Shown here: positions 15,301 through 24,668 of the stretch, piece after piece
Layout: each line of letters opens with the position of its first letter
How positions within the stretch are numbered: position 1 is the stretch's first letter
Assembly (NCBI RefSeq): GCF_000577335.1
Contig: NZ_CBYL010000008.1
Location: forward strand, 1 to 64,000
Direction: 5' to 3'
DNA: 64,000 bases
DNA from: Faecalispora jeddahensis
GTDB lineage: Bacteria > Bacillota > Clostridia > Oscillospirales > Acutalibacteraceae
The notes under the pieces: generated by a model
Databases searched by the model: none
What the model was told of the DNA's origin: nothing
The model's input: the letters and a program-made list of their open reading frames with translations, nothing else
Program-made: the position numbers and the translations under genes

Positions 15301-17292
15301 TTATTTGGCACCGCCCTGCGCGGGCAGACTGGGCTTGCTCGCCTTTGCAAGGTTGTTGTTGATGACCGAAATCAGGGTGTCGCGAGCCTGCTGAAGCGTG
15401 GTGTTTTTCAGCTGCACGGCCGCCATCGTCAGGTGGCCGCCGCCGCCCATCACCTCCATAATCACCTGCACGTTCACATCGCCCAGGGAGCGGGCGGAAA
15501 TCTGCACCCCGCCGGGTGTGGGGTAGATGACGAACGACGCGTTGACCCCCTGAATCGAGAGCAGCTCGTCGGCAGCCTGCGCCGCGGCGACCCGGATATC
15601 CGGCGTCTCCTCGTCCGCGCTGACAATCGCGCAGTTGTTGTAAATCTCGGCGGAGGAAACCATCTGGTATTTCGCCTTGTACGTGTCGATGGTGTTGGAG
15701 AACAGGCGCTTGACCTCTACGGTATCGGCCCCCCTGCGCCGCAGGTAAGCCGCGGCCTCAAAGGTGCGCACACCGGTTTTCAGCACAAAATTCTTGGTGT
15801 CGAGCATTATCCCGGCCAGAAGAGCCTCCGCCTCCACGCGGGAAAGAGCCTTTTCGCTGATATACTGCACCAGCTCGGTCACCAGCTCCGCCGCGGAGCT
15901 GGCGTACGGCTCGTGATAAAATACAATCGCGTTGCTGATGTGCTTTACCATCATGCGGTGATGGTCGATGACGACGACCTTCGGCGCCTGCCGCAGCAGC
16001 TCCTCGCTCTCCACAAAATCCTGCGAATGGGTGTCCACTACAATCAGCAGGCTCTTCTGCGTGACAAGATCGAGCGCCTCGTCGGGCGTGATGAATATTT
16101 TTTCGTCCGGCAGGGACTGCTCCATGCTTTCTATAATGGGAACCGCCATGCTCTGCGCGCGGTTGACGACGATATACGCCTCTTTGCCAAGGCCCTTGTG
16201 CACCGCGCTCCACATGCCCACCGCCGCGCCGATCGCGTCGAGGTCGGAATACTTGTGACCCATGATGAACACTATGTCGCATACCTTGACATGGTCGCTC
16301 AAGGTCGCCGCAATCACGCGGGTGCGCACCTTGTCGCGCTTTTCCACGCCCTTCGACAGACCGCCGAAAAACTCGTAGGTGCCGTCCTCCTGCTTGACGG
16401 CAACCTGATCGCCGCCGCGCCCGAGCGCCATATCCAGCGCCTGGCGTGCCCACAGCTCGCCCTCCGCAAAGGTGGGGGCGCCGCGCCCCACGCCGATGGA
16501 GATGGTGGCGCTGCGGTTGTCCGCGCTCTTTACGGTGCGCACCGCGTCGATCACCTCAAAGCGCTTTTTCACATCCTCGCGGATGTGCGCCTCGTCCGTC
16601 ATAATCAGGTACCGCCCGCCGCCCAGGCGCTCCAGAAAGCTGCCGGTACCCTTCGTCCAGTTCCGCAGCACCTCTTCCACCGCGGCGGAAATGCGGGCGT
16701 CTTCGCTGCTGGCGCTGTCGCGGATCAGCTCCTCGCGGTTGTCGAACAGCACGAGGGCCACCACCGGGCGCTGGTCGCTGTAGCGGCGGCTGATCTCTTT
16801 GTAATATGTATTGTCCACAAAGTACAGCACATAGCCGTTCCTTGTAGACATGGAATATACCGTATACTGCCGCTGGCCCACCTGGGTATCGATTCCGTCG
16901 CCGCCCACTGCCTGCTCCAGAGTATGGGGGGTCAAAAACCGCGCGACATTCTCGCCCCGGCAGTCAAACCCGGGGCTTACCTCACTGGAAAAACGGCTGT
17001 TATACCAGATGACATCACCCATTTTTCCCACCAGCACAGCCGGTATGGAAAACTCGTGCAGGGCGCGGTAGTCCGACGCGGAAAGAATTTTTTCCGCACT
17101 CTTGACCGCCGTACCTACATACAGCTTAAAATGATGGTTTGCCATGGCCACTGCGGCAAAGGCCAGCACAGCCAGAACCACTTCCGCATAGAAGATTCTG
17201 GCATCCCAGAATCTGCTGAGCAGCGCCATGAGCAGCATCACCGCCGCGATGCCATAAAACACGGGTGAGGTAGCCCATATTTTCCGCTTCAA
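15301..17292 (-). CDS. gdpP: Cyclic-di-AMP phosphodiesterase GdpP (DHH family)
   Basis: A 663-residue membrane-bound enzyme that hydrolyses c-di-AMP to pApA and so affects potassium balance, cell wall stress and beta-lactam tolerance. Two N-terminal transmembrane helices (about 10-25 and 32-50), a PAS-like segment (about 75-165), a degenerate GGDEF domain (about 170-305), then the DHH domain ([24 protein letters not shown]) and the DHHA1 domain with GGGGH near the C-terminus. The start is TTG at 17292 behind AAGGAG. There is no clear promoter of its own, so it is probably read from the rnjA promoter past a partial terminator. Confidence 0.95.
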   Translation of the reverse strand: MKRKIWATSPVFYGIAAVMLLMALLSRFWDARIFYAEVVLAVLAFAAVAMANHHFKLYVGTAVKSAEKILSASDYRALHEFSIPAVLVGKMGDVIWYNSRFSSEVSPGFDCRGENVARFLTPHTLEQAVGGDGIDTQVGQRQYTVYSMSTRNGYVLYFVDNTYYKEISRRYSDQRPVVALVLFDNREELIRDSASSEDARISAAVEEVLRNWTKGTGSFLERLGGGRYLIMTDEAHIREDVKKRFEVIDAVRTVKSADNRSATISIGVGRGAPTFAEGELWARQALDMALGRGGDQVAVKQEDGTYEFFGGLSKGVEKRDKVRTRVIAATLSDHVKVCDIVFIMGHKYSDLDAIGAAVGMWSAVHKGLGKEAYIVVNRAQSMAVPIIESMEQSLPDEKIFITPDEALDLVTQKSLLIVVDTHSQDFVESEELLRQAPKVVVIDHHRMMVKHISNAIVFYHEPYASSAAELVTELVQYISEKALSRVEAEALLAGIMLDTKNFVLKTGVRTFEAAAYLRRRGADTVEVKRLFSNTIDTYKAKYQMVSSAEIYNNCAIVSADEETPDIRVAAAQAADELLSIQGVNASFVIYPTPGGVQISARSLGDVNVQVIMEVMGGGGHLTMAAVQLKNTTLQQARDTLISVINNNLAKASKPSLPAQGGAK

Positions 17293-17335
17293 ATAAATTT
17301 CTCCTTTATCGCAGTTTCACTTTTGAAAAACCGCT

Positions 17336-17369
17336 GCATTCTCCCCCGCCAGAGGCGCAGGGAGAATGC
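17336..17369 (-). terminator. Terminator after rnjA
   Basis: GCATTCTCCC and GGGAGAATGC form a 10-bp stem. On the minus strand it is followed after AGCGG by TTTTT. It lies between rnjA and gdpP and may be leaky, because gdpP has no obvious promoter. Confidence 0.65.
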
Positions 17370-17397
17370 CTGCTTTCAAGTAAATCGACTCTACAAA

Positions 17398-19440
17398 TCA
17401 AACTTCCATGATGATCGGTAAAATCATCGGGCTGCGTCTGGTTTTATCATACAGCATGCGCGACAAATCGTCTTTGATTCGGGTCTTTAGCATGCCCCAG
17501 TCGGGCACCTTCCCCTGCGCGTTGCTTTCCAGAACATTATATACCAATTTTCTGGCATCGTCCATCAAACTTTCCGATTCCCGCACATAAACAAACCCGC
17601 GGGAGACAACGTCCGGACCGGAAACAACGTGGCCGTCCGCCGCGTCAATGGTGCAGACGACAACGATCAGGCCGTCCTCGCCCAAATGCTTTCTGTCGCG
17701 CAGCACAATGCTGCCGACGTCACCCACGCCGAGGCCGTCCACCAGAATGCGGCCGGCGGGCACGCTGGGCAGCTGGCGCATGTAATTCTCGTTGATTTCG
17801 AGCACGTCGCCGATGCTGCCGATATAGATGTTCGAGCGGCTCATGCCCATGGCCTGCGCCAGCTGGGCGTGCTTTTGCAGATGCTTCTGCTCGCCGTGAA
17901 CGGGAATAAAATATTTGGGGCGCGTGATGCCCTGCATAATCTTCAGCTCTTCCTGGCAGGCGTGGCCGGACACATGCACCTCGTACATGGATTCGTACAC
18001 GACCTCGCAGCCGCGCTTCATCAGCTCGTCGATCACGGTGCCGACCGTCTTTTCGTTGCCGGGGATCGGGCGGGCGGAAATGATGATGAAGTCGCCGGGG
18101 CCCACCTCCACCTTGCGGTGGTCGGCAAAAGCCATGCGCGTCAGAGCGGACATCGGCTCGCCCTGGCTGCCGGTGGTGATCAGCACGATCTGCTCTTTGG
18201 GGTAGCGGCGGATCATATCGATGTCGATGAGAACGCCGTCGGGAATATCGAGGTAGCCGAGCTCCTGCGCAATGCCCATCACATTGAGCATGCTGCGGCC
18301 GGACAAAGCCACCTTGCGCCCGTATTTTACGGCGCAGTTGATGATCTGCTGCACGCGGCTGATATTCGACGCGAACGTCGCGATGATAATGCGGCTTTTT
18401 TCCGCGCGCAGGAACAGGTTTTCAAAGGACCGGCTGACCGTGCGCTCCGTCATGGTAAAGCCGGGGCGCTCCGCGTTGGTGGAGTCGGCCAACAGGGCCA
18501 GAACGCCCTCCTTGCCCAACTGGGCAAACCGACCGAGGTCGATCATTTCGCCCTGTGTGGGAGTGCAGTCGATTTTAAAGTCGCCGGTGTGCACCAAAGT
18601 GCCCGCGGGCGAATGGATCGCGATGCTGACGGCATCGGAAATCGAGTGGTTCACGTGGATGAACTCGCAGGTCATGCAGCCCAGCTTGACCGTATCGCCG
18701 GGGCGAATCACGTTCATCTTTACTTTGCCGGCCAGGCCGTGCTCCTTGAGCTTGCCGCCCACCAGCCCCAGAGTAAGGGCCGTTCCGTACAGCGGCAGAT
18801 TGACCCGTTTGAGCAGGAACGGCAGAGAACCGATGTGATCCTCATGCCCGTGGGTGAGCACGATGCCGCGAATTTTATCAATGTTGCGCTCGACAAAGGT
18901 AAAATCGGGAATAACCAGGTCTACGCCGAGCATGTCCCCATCCGGGAATGCCATGCCGCAGTCGATGATCATCATATCGCCCTCGCACTCAAACAGGGTG
19001 AAGTTCTTGCCGATTTCATTCAGGCCGCCGAGGAAATAGACCTTAATGGAGGGCTTTTCCTTCTGCGGTTCCTTTCTCGGCTTTTTGCGCGCCTGTTTTT
19101 TTGCCTGCTTTTGTACCTGGGCAAGCACCTCCGGCAAGAGGGCGCTCTTTTCCGGCTTGCGGGGAGCGCTCTTTGGCGCGTTCTTCGGTGCTTCCTTCGC
19201 GCGCGGCTGCCTGCCGCCGCCTTGGCCGCCCTTCTTTTGCGATCTGGGCGCGCTTTTGGGCGCAGCCTTAACGGCGGCTGCTTTTTCCGTTTTCTCCGCC
19301 GTCTTCTCCGCTTTCGCCAGCCTGCTCTCTTCCGCTTCCGCGGCCTTCTCCGGCTGCTTGCGGGCCACCACTTTTCCGTACAAGGTGCCCGGCTTCTTTT
19401 CAGCGCCGGCAGGCGAATGATTATTCATTTTTTCTGTCAC
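17398..19440 (-). CDS. rnj: Ribonuclease J with a long basic N-terminal extension
   Basis: A 680-residue metallo-beta-lactamase/beta-CASP nuclease with endo- and 5'-exonuclease activity in mRNA turnover. The catalytic part starts near 131 (SIKVYFLGGLNEIGKN) and has the metal site HGHEDH at 197-202, the beta-CASP domain, and a C-terminal domain. Residues 1-130 are a low-complexity Lys/Ala/Pro/Gln-rich tail (about 25-30% Lys+Arg) absent from Bacillus RNase J (about 555 residues) but of a kind seen in other clostridia and actinobacteria. It may bind RNA or partners. GTG start at 19440 after GGAGG. A single enzyme seems present here; a J1/J2 pair cannot be judged from the window. Confidence 0.95.
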   Translation of the reverse strand: MTEKMNNHSPAGAEKKPGTLYGKVVARKQPEKAAEAEESRLAKAEKTAEKTEKAAAVKAAPKSAPRSQKKGGQGGGRQPRAKEAPKNAPKSAPRKPEKSALLPEVLAQVQKQAKKQARKKPRKEPQKEKPSIKVYFLGGLNEIGKNFTLFECEGDMMIIDCGMAFPDGDMLGVDLVIPDFTFVERNIDKIRGIVLTHGHEDHIGSLPFLLKRVNLPLYGTALTLGLVGGKLKEHGLAGKVKMNVIRPGDTVKLGCMTCEFIHVNHSISDAVSIAIHSPAGTLVHTGDFKIDCTPTQGEMIDLGRFAQLGKEGVLALLADSTNAERPGFTMTERTVSRSFENLFLRAEKSRIIIATFASNISRVQQIINCAVKYGRKVALSGRSMLNVMGIAQELGYLDIPDGVLIDIDMIRRYPKEQIVLITTGSQGEPMSALTRMAFADHRKVEVGPGDFIIISARPIPGNEKTVGTVIDELMKRGCEVVYESMYEVHVSGHACQEELKIMQGITRPKYFIPVHGEQKHLQKHAQLAQAMGMSRSNIYIGSIGDVLEINENYMRQLPSVPAGRILVDGLGVGDVGSIVLRDRKHLGEDGLIVVVCTIDAADGHVVSGPDVVSRGFVYVRESESLMDDARKLVYNVLESNAQGKVPDWGMLKTRIKDDLSRMLYDKTRRSPMILPIIMEV

Positions 19441-19647
19441 AAAATAACCTCCATTTTAATTTGGGGACACAACCACCACAGCCTGCGCACAAACGGTGCC
19501 GCAGACCTACTATGCAGACGCATACAGGGGAATATCCGATTGTCTATATCCATCGCGGGGCTGCCGCGAAAATGAACGATTCACTGCGGATTTTATGAAT
19601 TCTTCGTGGGGAGAATATCCTCTTATCCGCTTTATATGATTGGTTTT

Positions 19648-19676
19648 ATTGTAACCTGATTGCCGCATGATGTCAA
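19648..19676 (-). promoter_or_regulatory. Promoter of rnjA
   Basis: Minus strand TTGACA (19671-19676), 17-base spacer, TACAAT (19648-19653). It predicts an untranslated leader of about 200 bases before the GTG start. Confidence 0.75.
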
Positions 19677-19712
19677 GCACGGCACAAAGCGAAGCCAACC
19701 GACGCCCGGCGG

Positions 19713-19741
19713 TTGCGGTGCGCGGAAAAGGTTGGTATAAT
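19713..19741 (+). promoter_or_regulatory. Promoter for rnhA and possibly the cysteine desulfurase
   Basis: TTGCGG (19713-19718), 17-base spacer ending in TTGG, TATAAT (19736-19741). The TGG before TATAAT makes an extended -10. It is divergent from the rnjA promoter, with the two -35 boxes 36 bases apart. Confidence 0.65.
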
Positions 19742-19996
19742 AAGACCATACGCCGCACCATACAGGCGGAATCCCCGCTTTGGGCGCGCGGCAAATTCCA
19801 CCCTGCCGCCGGATGCAAGGCGTCATTTCATCATTTTTATATTGAATTTAATATGATTTGTGTTTGCGGCTTGTGCTGTGATAACTGCGGAATTCCGCTC
19901 CTGGGCCGCGGCGGCAGAATACAACATTTCTTGCTTTTATTAAAATATAGTATGCCAACATCTCACAGAAAAAAACAAAGAACGGAGACAGCGGAC

Positions 19997-20443
19997 GTGA
20001 AACAAGTAGAAATTTTTACAGACGGAGCCTGTCAGGGGAATCCCGGCCCGGGCGGATGGGGCGCGGTGCTGCGGTACCAGGGCCGCGAAAAAGAGATCAG
20101 CGGCGGCGAGGCGCACACCACCAACAACCGTATGGAGCTGAGCGCCGTGATCGAGGCGCTTTCTCTGTTGAAGGAGCCCTGCGACATCACGCTCTGGAGC
20201 GACTCCAAATACGTCTGCGACGCAATTGAAAAAGGATGGGCCAAGGCCTGGCGAAAAAACGGCTGGAAAAAGGCTGATAAAAAACCGGCTCTCAACAGCG
20301 ATTTATGGGAGCGCCTGCTGAATCTGCTGGAGCAGCACCGCGTGACGATCCGCTGGGTAAAGGGCCACGCGGGGCACCCGGAAAACGAGCGCTGCGACCG
20401 GCTGGCGGTGGCGGCGGCAGAACAATTCAAAAAGAAACCATAA
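19997..20443 (+). CDS. rnhA: Ribonuclease HI
   Basis: A 148-residue enzyme that cuts RNA in RNA-DNA hybrids (R-loops, primers). The four acidic catalytic residues are visible in [24 protein letters not shown] and NERCDRLA, with the basic handle [18 protein letters not shown] between. The best start is GTG at 19997, giving [14 protein letters not shown] lies nine bases upstream. Longer in-frame starts would add unrelated sequence across the promoter region. Confidence 0.93.
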   Translation: MKQVEIFTDGACQGNPGPGGWGAVLRYQGREKEISGGEAHTTNNRMELSAVIEALSLLKEPCDITLWSDSKYVCDAIEKGWAKAWRKNGWKKADKKPALNSDLWERLLNLLEQHRVTIRWVKGHAGHPENERCDRLAVAAAEQFKKKP

Positions 20444-20512
20444 TGTGCCCGATATAAGAACCAACTTGCAGCACACGGAACCGCGCCGGGCACGGCGCAC
20501 GGAGGAATTCTC

Positions 20513-21658
20513 ATGAACCGATTTGTATATGCAGATAATGCGGCCACCACGCCGATATCCGAGCCCGTACTGCGGGCTATGATGCCGTATCTCACCGAGA
20601 GCTACGGAAACCCCTCGAGTCTCTATTCCAAGGGGCGCGAGGCCAAACGCGCGCTCGAGCTGGCGCGCGAGGACATCGCGGAGTGCATCGGCGCGAGGCC
20701 CTGCGAACTTTATTTTACGGCTGGCGGCAGCGAATCGGACAACTGGGCAGTTAAGGGGATTGCCCGTGAGCTCGCGCCGCAGGGCAAGCGCCACCTGATC
20801 ACCACCCGCTTTGAGCACCACGCCGTGCTGCATACCGCTGGAGCTCTGGAACGCGAGGGCTTTTCTGTCACGTACCTCGACGTCCATGAAAACGGTCTGG
20901 TGCGCCCCGAAGAGGTAGCGGCAGCCATCCGGCCCGACACCGCGCTCGTATCCGTGATGTACGCCAACAATGAGATCGGCACGATTCAGCCAATTGCACA
21001 GATCGGGGCAATCTGCCGGGAACACGGCGTACTGTTCCACACGGACGCGGTACAGGCGGTGGGAATCCTGCCGATCAATGTAGCCGAGCAGAACATTGGC
21101 CTGCTTTCGCTTTCCGGCCACAAGCTGCATGCGCCCAAGGGCATTGGGGCATTGTATGTGCGCCGGGGAATCCTGATTCAGAACCTGATCGACGGTGGCG
21201 CGCAGGAGCGCGGGCGGCGGGCGGGAACGGAAAACCTCGCATCGATTGTGGGGCTGGCCGCGGCGCTGCGCGAGGCCTGCATCTCAATGGAGGAACGTGC
21301 CGAACGCCTGCGTACTCTGCGTGACTGCCTGATCGACGGCGCGCTGAAAATTCCCGGCAGCTCATTGAATGGCGACCGCGAACATCGTTTGCCCGGCAAC
21401 GTAAGTCTTTGCTTTGAGGGAGTTGACGGTGAAGCGATGCTTCTGCTTCTCGACCGCCAGGGCATCTGCGCTTCTTCCGGTTCGGCCTGCACCGCCGGCT
21501 CCTTAGATGCCAGCCACGTGCTGCTGGCGCTTGGGATTCCTGCGCAGCTCGCCAAGGGCTCCCTGCGTCTGACGCTGGGCGAGCAGAACACCGAGGAAGA
21601 TATCGAGTATATTCTGAGCGTACTCCCGGCGGTGGTGGAGCGCCTGAGGGCAAGTTAA
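20513..21658 (+). CDS. Cysteine desulfurase (NifS/IscS family)
   Basis: A 381-residue PLP enzyme that takes sulfur from cysteine for Fe-S clusters or thio-modified tRNA. It begins MNRFVYADNAATTP. The PLP-binding region includes HTDAVQAVG and the lysine in LSGHKLHAPKG. The persulfide-carrying cysteine is in SSGSACTAGS, the insertion typical of group I enzymes. GGAGGAATTCTC precedes the ATG. It stands 69 bases after rnhA and is followed by a terminator. No nifU, iscU or thiI follows, so its acceptor is encoded elsewhere. Confidence 0.92.
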   Translation: MNRFVYADNAATTPISEPVLRAMMPYLTESYGNPSSLYSKGREAKRALELAREDIAECIGARPCELYFTAGGSESDNWAVKGIARELAPQGKRHLITTRFEHHAVLHTAGALEREGFSVTYLDVHENGLVRPEEVAAAIRPDTALVSVMYANNEIGTIQPIAQIGAICREHGVLFHTDAVQAVGILPINVAEQNIGLLSLSGHKLHAPKGIGALYVRRGILIQNLIDGGAQERGRRAGTENLASIVGLAAALREACISMEERAERLRTLRDCLIDGALKIPGSSLNGDREHRLPGNVSLCFEGVDGEAMLLLLDRQGICASSGSACTAGSLDASHVLLALGIPAQLAKGSLRLTLGEQNTEEDIEYILSVLPAVVERLRAS

Positions 21659-21729
21659 ACCTGCCTATCCGTTACGGGACAGCCTGGAAAGGGCTTTTAC
21701 TCCGCCCGCTGCTCCCTCACGCGTACTCT

Positions 21730-21758
21730 GGCTGTTTTCTCATGAAAACAGCCTTTTT
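21730..21758 (+). terminator. Terminator of the cysteine desulfurase gene
   Basis: GGCTGTTTTC/GAAAACAGCC around a short loop, followed by TTTTT. Confidence 0.9.
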
Positions 21759-21783
21759 GGGAATTGATACGATTAACAAACAG

Positions 21784-21843
21784 TAAAATCGATTGTGTTT
21801 TCAACATACAGTTAACTAATTGTCGAAAACACAATCAGTTTTA
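21784..21843. repeat. Long imperfect inverted repeat upstream of the ABC-F promoter
   Basis: Arms 21784-21802 and 21825-21843 are complementary at 17 of 19 positions, with the central 12 bases GATTGTGTTTTC/GAAAACACAATC perfect, around an AT-rich 22-base loop. It lies between the desulfurase terminator and the ABC-F promoter, outside the predicted transcripts. It may be a protein binding site or the remnant of a small mobile repeat. Confidence 0.6.
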
Positions 21844-21867
21844 ACAGGAGCAAAACAAATTTCACCA

Positions 21868-21896
21868 TTGACAAAGCCGGTGAAATCCGTTATTCT
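21868..21896 (+). promoter_or_regulatory. Promoter of the ABC-F gene
   Basis: TTGACA (21868-21873), 17-base spacer, TATTCT (21891-21896). A 7-bp inverted repeat TTTCACC/GGTGAAA (21860-21866 and 21879-21885) brackets the -35 box. Confidence 0.75.
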
Positions 21897-21903
21897 GAAA
21901 GCA

Positions 21904-22123
21904 TTCCGAAGAAAGGTACGGTATTTAAAAGCCATGCGCAATTGCTGATCTGACTAAAACCATCATAAAAGAATGGTAAAACGGGTGAAGTGCGCCCGTT
22001 GGTGTCGGATTGGCGTATCAAAAAGAATCAGCGCAGGGGCTTGTTCCGCTCGGGGCAGGCTGTTACTGTGTATTTTTGTTATGATCTTTCCGACACATCC
22101 AGAGGATGCAAGGAGAGATTTTT
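21904..22123 (+). promoter_or_regulatory. Long structured 5' leader of the ABC-F gene
   Basis: About 220 bases separate the inferred transcription start from the TTG codon. The leader has a four-codon frame (ATG at 21934, ending TGCTGA), a small hairpin AACGGG/CCCGTT near 21979-22000, and an outer pairing GTGTCGGA (22002-22009) with TCCGACAC (22089-22096) that closes just before the ribosome binding site. A T-rich run (TATTTTTG) lies at about 22069-22076. This layout fits drug-responsive attenuation, known for several resistance ABC-F genes, but no definite terminator can be assigned by eye. Confidence 0.45.
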
Positions 22124-23740
22124 TTGATATTACTGGAAGTTTTTGATTTAAAAAAATATTACGGCGATCGGCTGATTCTCGATCTCCCTCGCCTGACGGT
22201 TTATACCGGTGACAAAATCGGTATTGTCGGCGAAAACGGCGCCGGAAAAACAACGTTAATGGAGCTGCTGGCCGGGGAGACCGAACCGGAAGAAGGTTCC
22301 GTGCGGCGCATGTGCCCTGTTTCATATCTACGCCAGTTCTCACAGGAGAAGCCCGACCCCGAGGCAATCCGTCGGTTCCTGCCGGGCGATCGCCTTTCGC
22401 ATGAGCGCCTGAGTGGAGGTGAGCAGACGCGCCTGAAAATCGACAATGCACTGTCGCGCTCCGGCTGCCTGCTGATGGCTGACGAGCCGACCAGCAACCT
22501 GGATTATGCGGGAATTCAGATGCTGACAAAACGGCTGAAATCTGCCGAAACGCTGATCCTGATCAGCCATGACCGCGCTTTGCTGGACGCTGTCTGCAAT
22601 CGGATTCTCGAAATCCGCGACGGCAGCGTGACCGAATACACGGGCAATTACAGCGCGTATGCCCGGCAAAATCAGGAAGCCCTTGAGCGCGCAGAATTTG
22701 AATACCAGCAGTATGCAGACGAGCGGGCGCGGCTTCAAAAAGCGATCGTCGGTACCCGGGAGCGCGCGAAAGGCATCCGCAAGGCACCAAAGCGCATGGG
22801 CAATTCCGAAGCTCGTTTGCACAGGCGGGAGTCCACAGAAATCGCCAAAAAGCTGCATAAAAGCACCCAGGCGATGGAATCGCGGCTGGAACGGCTGGAA
22901 GAGCGGAAAAAACCGCGCGAGCTGACGCGCATTCAGCTCGATTTTTCGCTGACAGACCCGCCGCAGAACAAAATTGTTTTTTCCTGCCGGGGCCTGACTT
23001 TCGGCTACGGAGAAAATCTTCTGTTTCAGAATGCCGGCTTTGAGATAAAAAACCACACGCGTACAGCCGTAATTGGAGAAAACGGCGCGGGAAAGACAAC
23101 ATTGTTTCGCCTGATTACAGAGGAAAACAGCGCTATTTCGTGCGTACCCAAGGCCCGTATTGGTTATTTTCGCCAGGAATTTGAGAATCTGGATGAAAAT
23201 CAGACTGTACTGGAAAATGCGCTGGCACACAGCGTGCAGCCCGAAAATACGGTGCGCACCATACTGGCTCGTCTGCTTTTCCGCGGGGACACGGTGCAGA
23301 AAAAAGCCGCCGTTCTCAGCGGCGGAGAAAAAATCAAACTGTCGCTGGCACAACTGCTGGTATCGGATACGAATGTTCTGCTGCTGGATGAGCCAACAAA
23401 CTACTTGGATCTGCCATCGATTGAAGCGGTCCAGCAAATCCTTTCGGATTACCCCGGCGTTCTGCTGTTCATTTCTCATGACCAGTCGTTTGTGGATGCG
23501 GTGGCAAATCGCCTGCTGCTGATCGAAAACAAGCACATCCGCGCGTTCGACGGCAACCTCTCCGATTACCAGCGCCAGATGCAAACCCCACGGCAAAAAC
23601 CGGACGCTGCACAGCGGATGGTGCTGGAAACACGTCTGGCCCGCATTGTATCGGAGCTGTCGATGCCCGGCGCGAAGCGCGAAACGCTGGACGAAGAGTA
23701 CCGCTCTGTTCTGGAAGAGCTGAAAAGCCTCGCGGACTAA
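22124..23740 (+). CDS. ABC-F ATPase, ribosomal-protection (antibiotic resistance) type
   Basis: A 538-residue protein with two ABC domains and no membrane segment. Both Walker A motifs read GENGAGKTT, and the signatures are LSGGEQTR and LSGGEKIK. The interdomain linker is long and basic and contains KRMGNSEARLHR, which I associate with Vga/Lsa/CplR-type proteins that displace lincosamide, streptogramin A and pleuromutilin drugs from the ribosome. A housekeeping role is less likely but not excluded. The start is TTG at 22124, six bases after AAGGAGAG; the ATG at 22106 lies before that site. Monocistronic behind its own promoter and leader. Confidence 0.85.
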   Translation: MILLEVFDLKKYYGDRLILDLPRLTVYTGDKIGIVGENGAGKTTLMELLAGETEPEEGSVRRMCPVSYLRQFSQEKPDPEAIRRFLPGDRLSHERLSGGEQTRLKIDNALSRSGCLLMADEPTSNLDYAGIQMLTKRLKSAETLILISHDRALLDAVCNRILEIRDGSVTEYTGNYSAYARQNQEALERAEFEYQQYADERARLQKAIVGTRERAKGIRKAPKRMGNSEARLHRRESTEIAKKLHKSTQAMESRLERLEERKKPRELTRIQLDFSLTDPPQNKIVFSCRGLTFGYGENLLFQNAGFEIKNHTRTAVIGENGAGKTTLFRLITEENSAISCVPKARIGYFRQEFENLDENQTVLENALAHSVQPENTVRTILARLLFRGDTVQKKAAVLSGGEKIKLSLAQLLVSDTNVLLLDEPTNYLDLPSIEAVQQILSDYPGVLLFISHDQSFVDAVANRLLLIENKHIRAFDGNLSDYQRQMQTPRQKPDAAQRMVLETRLARIVSELSMPGAKRETLDEEYRSVLEELKSLAD

Positions 23741-24216
23741 GGCAGCCTGAGCCTGAAAAGGCGATTTTTTGAAAAAACTTTGCTGTACGGGCTTCGCTCC
23801 CTCCTCAAGCTGGGGCGAACCCGCCTTTTGGTGCTTTACACTTCAGTTATAAAAATGAGTTTTTTGTTCGCGAATCGCCGCAGAGTTTCCGCTTATTCCC
23901 AGGCCAAGTTGACTTTTTGTCTTTATTTTATAAGAGTATCCACGAAAGATTTTGTCTTTCTTTTGATGGTTTCTTTGCAGCCTATCTGCCGGCGCAGAAC
24001 TTGCCCCTCATGCCCTGCACCAGCAGAAATGAAATGCGGGAACACCCGCTTAAAATGACCCATTAAAAATTTGATTAATAGACAAAAGTAAGCGTCCACT
24101 CCAACACAAAGGGCAAGCTTGTGTAGCAGAAACCTCGCGCGGGAAAAACTGCTAAAACTTCTTCCGTTGTCGCAAACAATCAATCCTTCTGACTTGAAGG
24201 GTTTTGAAAAAAGCAA
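23741..24216. other. Non-coding gap between the ABC-F gene and the rplQ terminator
   Basis: About 475 bases without a credible gene. A 12-bp imperfect hairpin (CGGGCTTCGCTCC with GGGGCGAACCCG, about 23787-23823) followed by CCTTTT is probably the ABC-F terminator. A small GCGGG-AACA-CCCGC hairpin lies at 24036-24049. The base composition is AT-richer than the flanks, and short open frames on both strands lack binding sites. It may be decayed sequence. Confidence 0.45.
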
Positions 24217-24217
24217 A

Positions 24218-24248
24218 AGAAAGCCCTCCCAAATCGGGAGGGCTTTCT
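24218..24248 (-). terminator. Terminator of the ribosomal S10-spc-alpha cluster
   Basis: AGAAAGCCCTCCC/GGGAGGGCTTTCT, a 13-bp perfect stem with a five-base loop, followed on the minus strand by TTTGCTTTTTTC. It lies 31 bases after rplQ. Confidence 0.92.
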
Positions 24249-24278
24249 CTATTCATAAAACCGATCGAAACAGTTCGA

Positions 24279-24620
24279 TCAGATCAGCTCAATGATCGCC
24301 ATTTCGGCTGCGTCGCCGCGGCGCGGCCCGATCTTTGTGATGCGGGTATATCCGCCCTTACGGTCGGCATATTTGGGGGCAATCTCAGAAAACAGCTTGT
24401 GGGTCACATCTTCCTTTGTAATAAAGGAAAGTGCCATGCGCTGGTTATGCAGATTGTTCTCCTGCGCCAGGGTAATCAGCTTCTCCGTCAGGGAGCGAAC
24501 CTCTTTGGCGCGGGTTACTGTGGTCTCGATTTTGCCGTTTTCAAGCAAAAAGGTAACCATGCCTCTCAGCATCGCAGTTCTATGAGCAGTATCTCTTCCG
24601 AGCTTTCTGGTTCCAGGCAT
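24279..24620 (-). CDS. rplQ: 50S ribosomal protein L17
   Basis: A 113-residue large-subunit protein near the exit tunnel, beginning [21 protein letters not shown], the standard L17 opening. It is the last gene of the cluster, 48 bases after rpoA, as in most bacteria, and is followed by a strong terminator. Confidence 0.97.
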   Translation of the reverse strand: MPGTRKLGRDTAHRTAMLRGMVTFLLENGKIETTVTRAKEVRSLTEKLITLAQENNLHNQRMALSFITKEDVTHKLFSEIAPKYADRKGGYTRITKIGPRRGDAAEMAIIELI

Positions 24621-24668
24621 CGAAATATCACTCCTTTTACCTTAGGTTGCAAGTTATTTGCTAATCCA

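Larger units (their letters stand above)
19441..19996. other. Divergent control region between rnjA and rnhA
   Basis: The 556 bases hold two back-to-back promoters (listed separately) and two long untranslated leaders of about 200 bases (rnjA) and 250 bases (rnhA). The rnhA leader contains a possible 10-codon frame (ATG at 19814, ending TATTGA) without a binding site. No other gene is supported. Confidence 0.5.

Noticed and set aside
15232-17268. A 678-codon plus-strand frame antisense to gdpP
   Set aside because: His/Arg/Ala-rich shadow of the real gene; gdpP has a full domain set and a good start.
17629-19575. A 648-codon plus-strand frame antisense to rnjA
   Set aside because: Shadow frame rich in His, Asp and Ala with no domains; it ends in the rnjA control region.
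24036-24049. Short GCGGG-AACA-CCCGC hairpin as a terminator
   Set aside because: Only five base pairs, no T run, and no gene ends nearby on either strand.
23923-24216. A 97-codon minus-strand frame between the rplQ terminator and the ABC-F gene
   Set aside because: It begins at a TTG directly after a terminator without a promoter or binding site, and nothing is recognisable.
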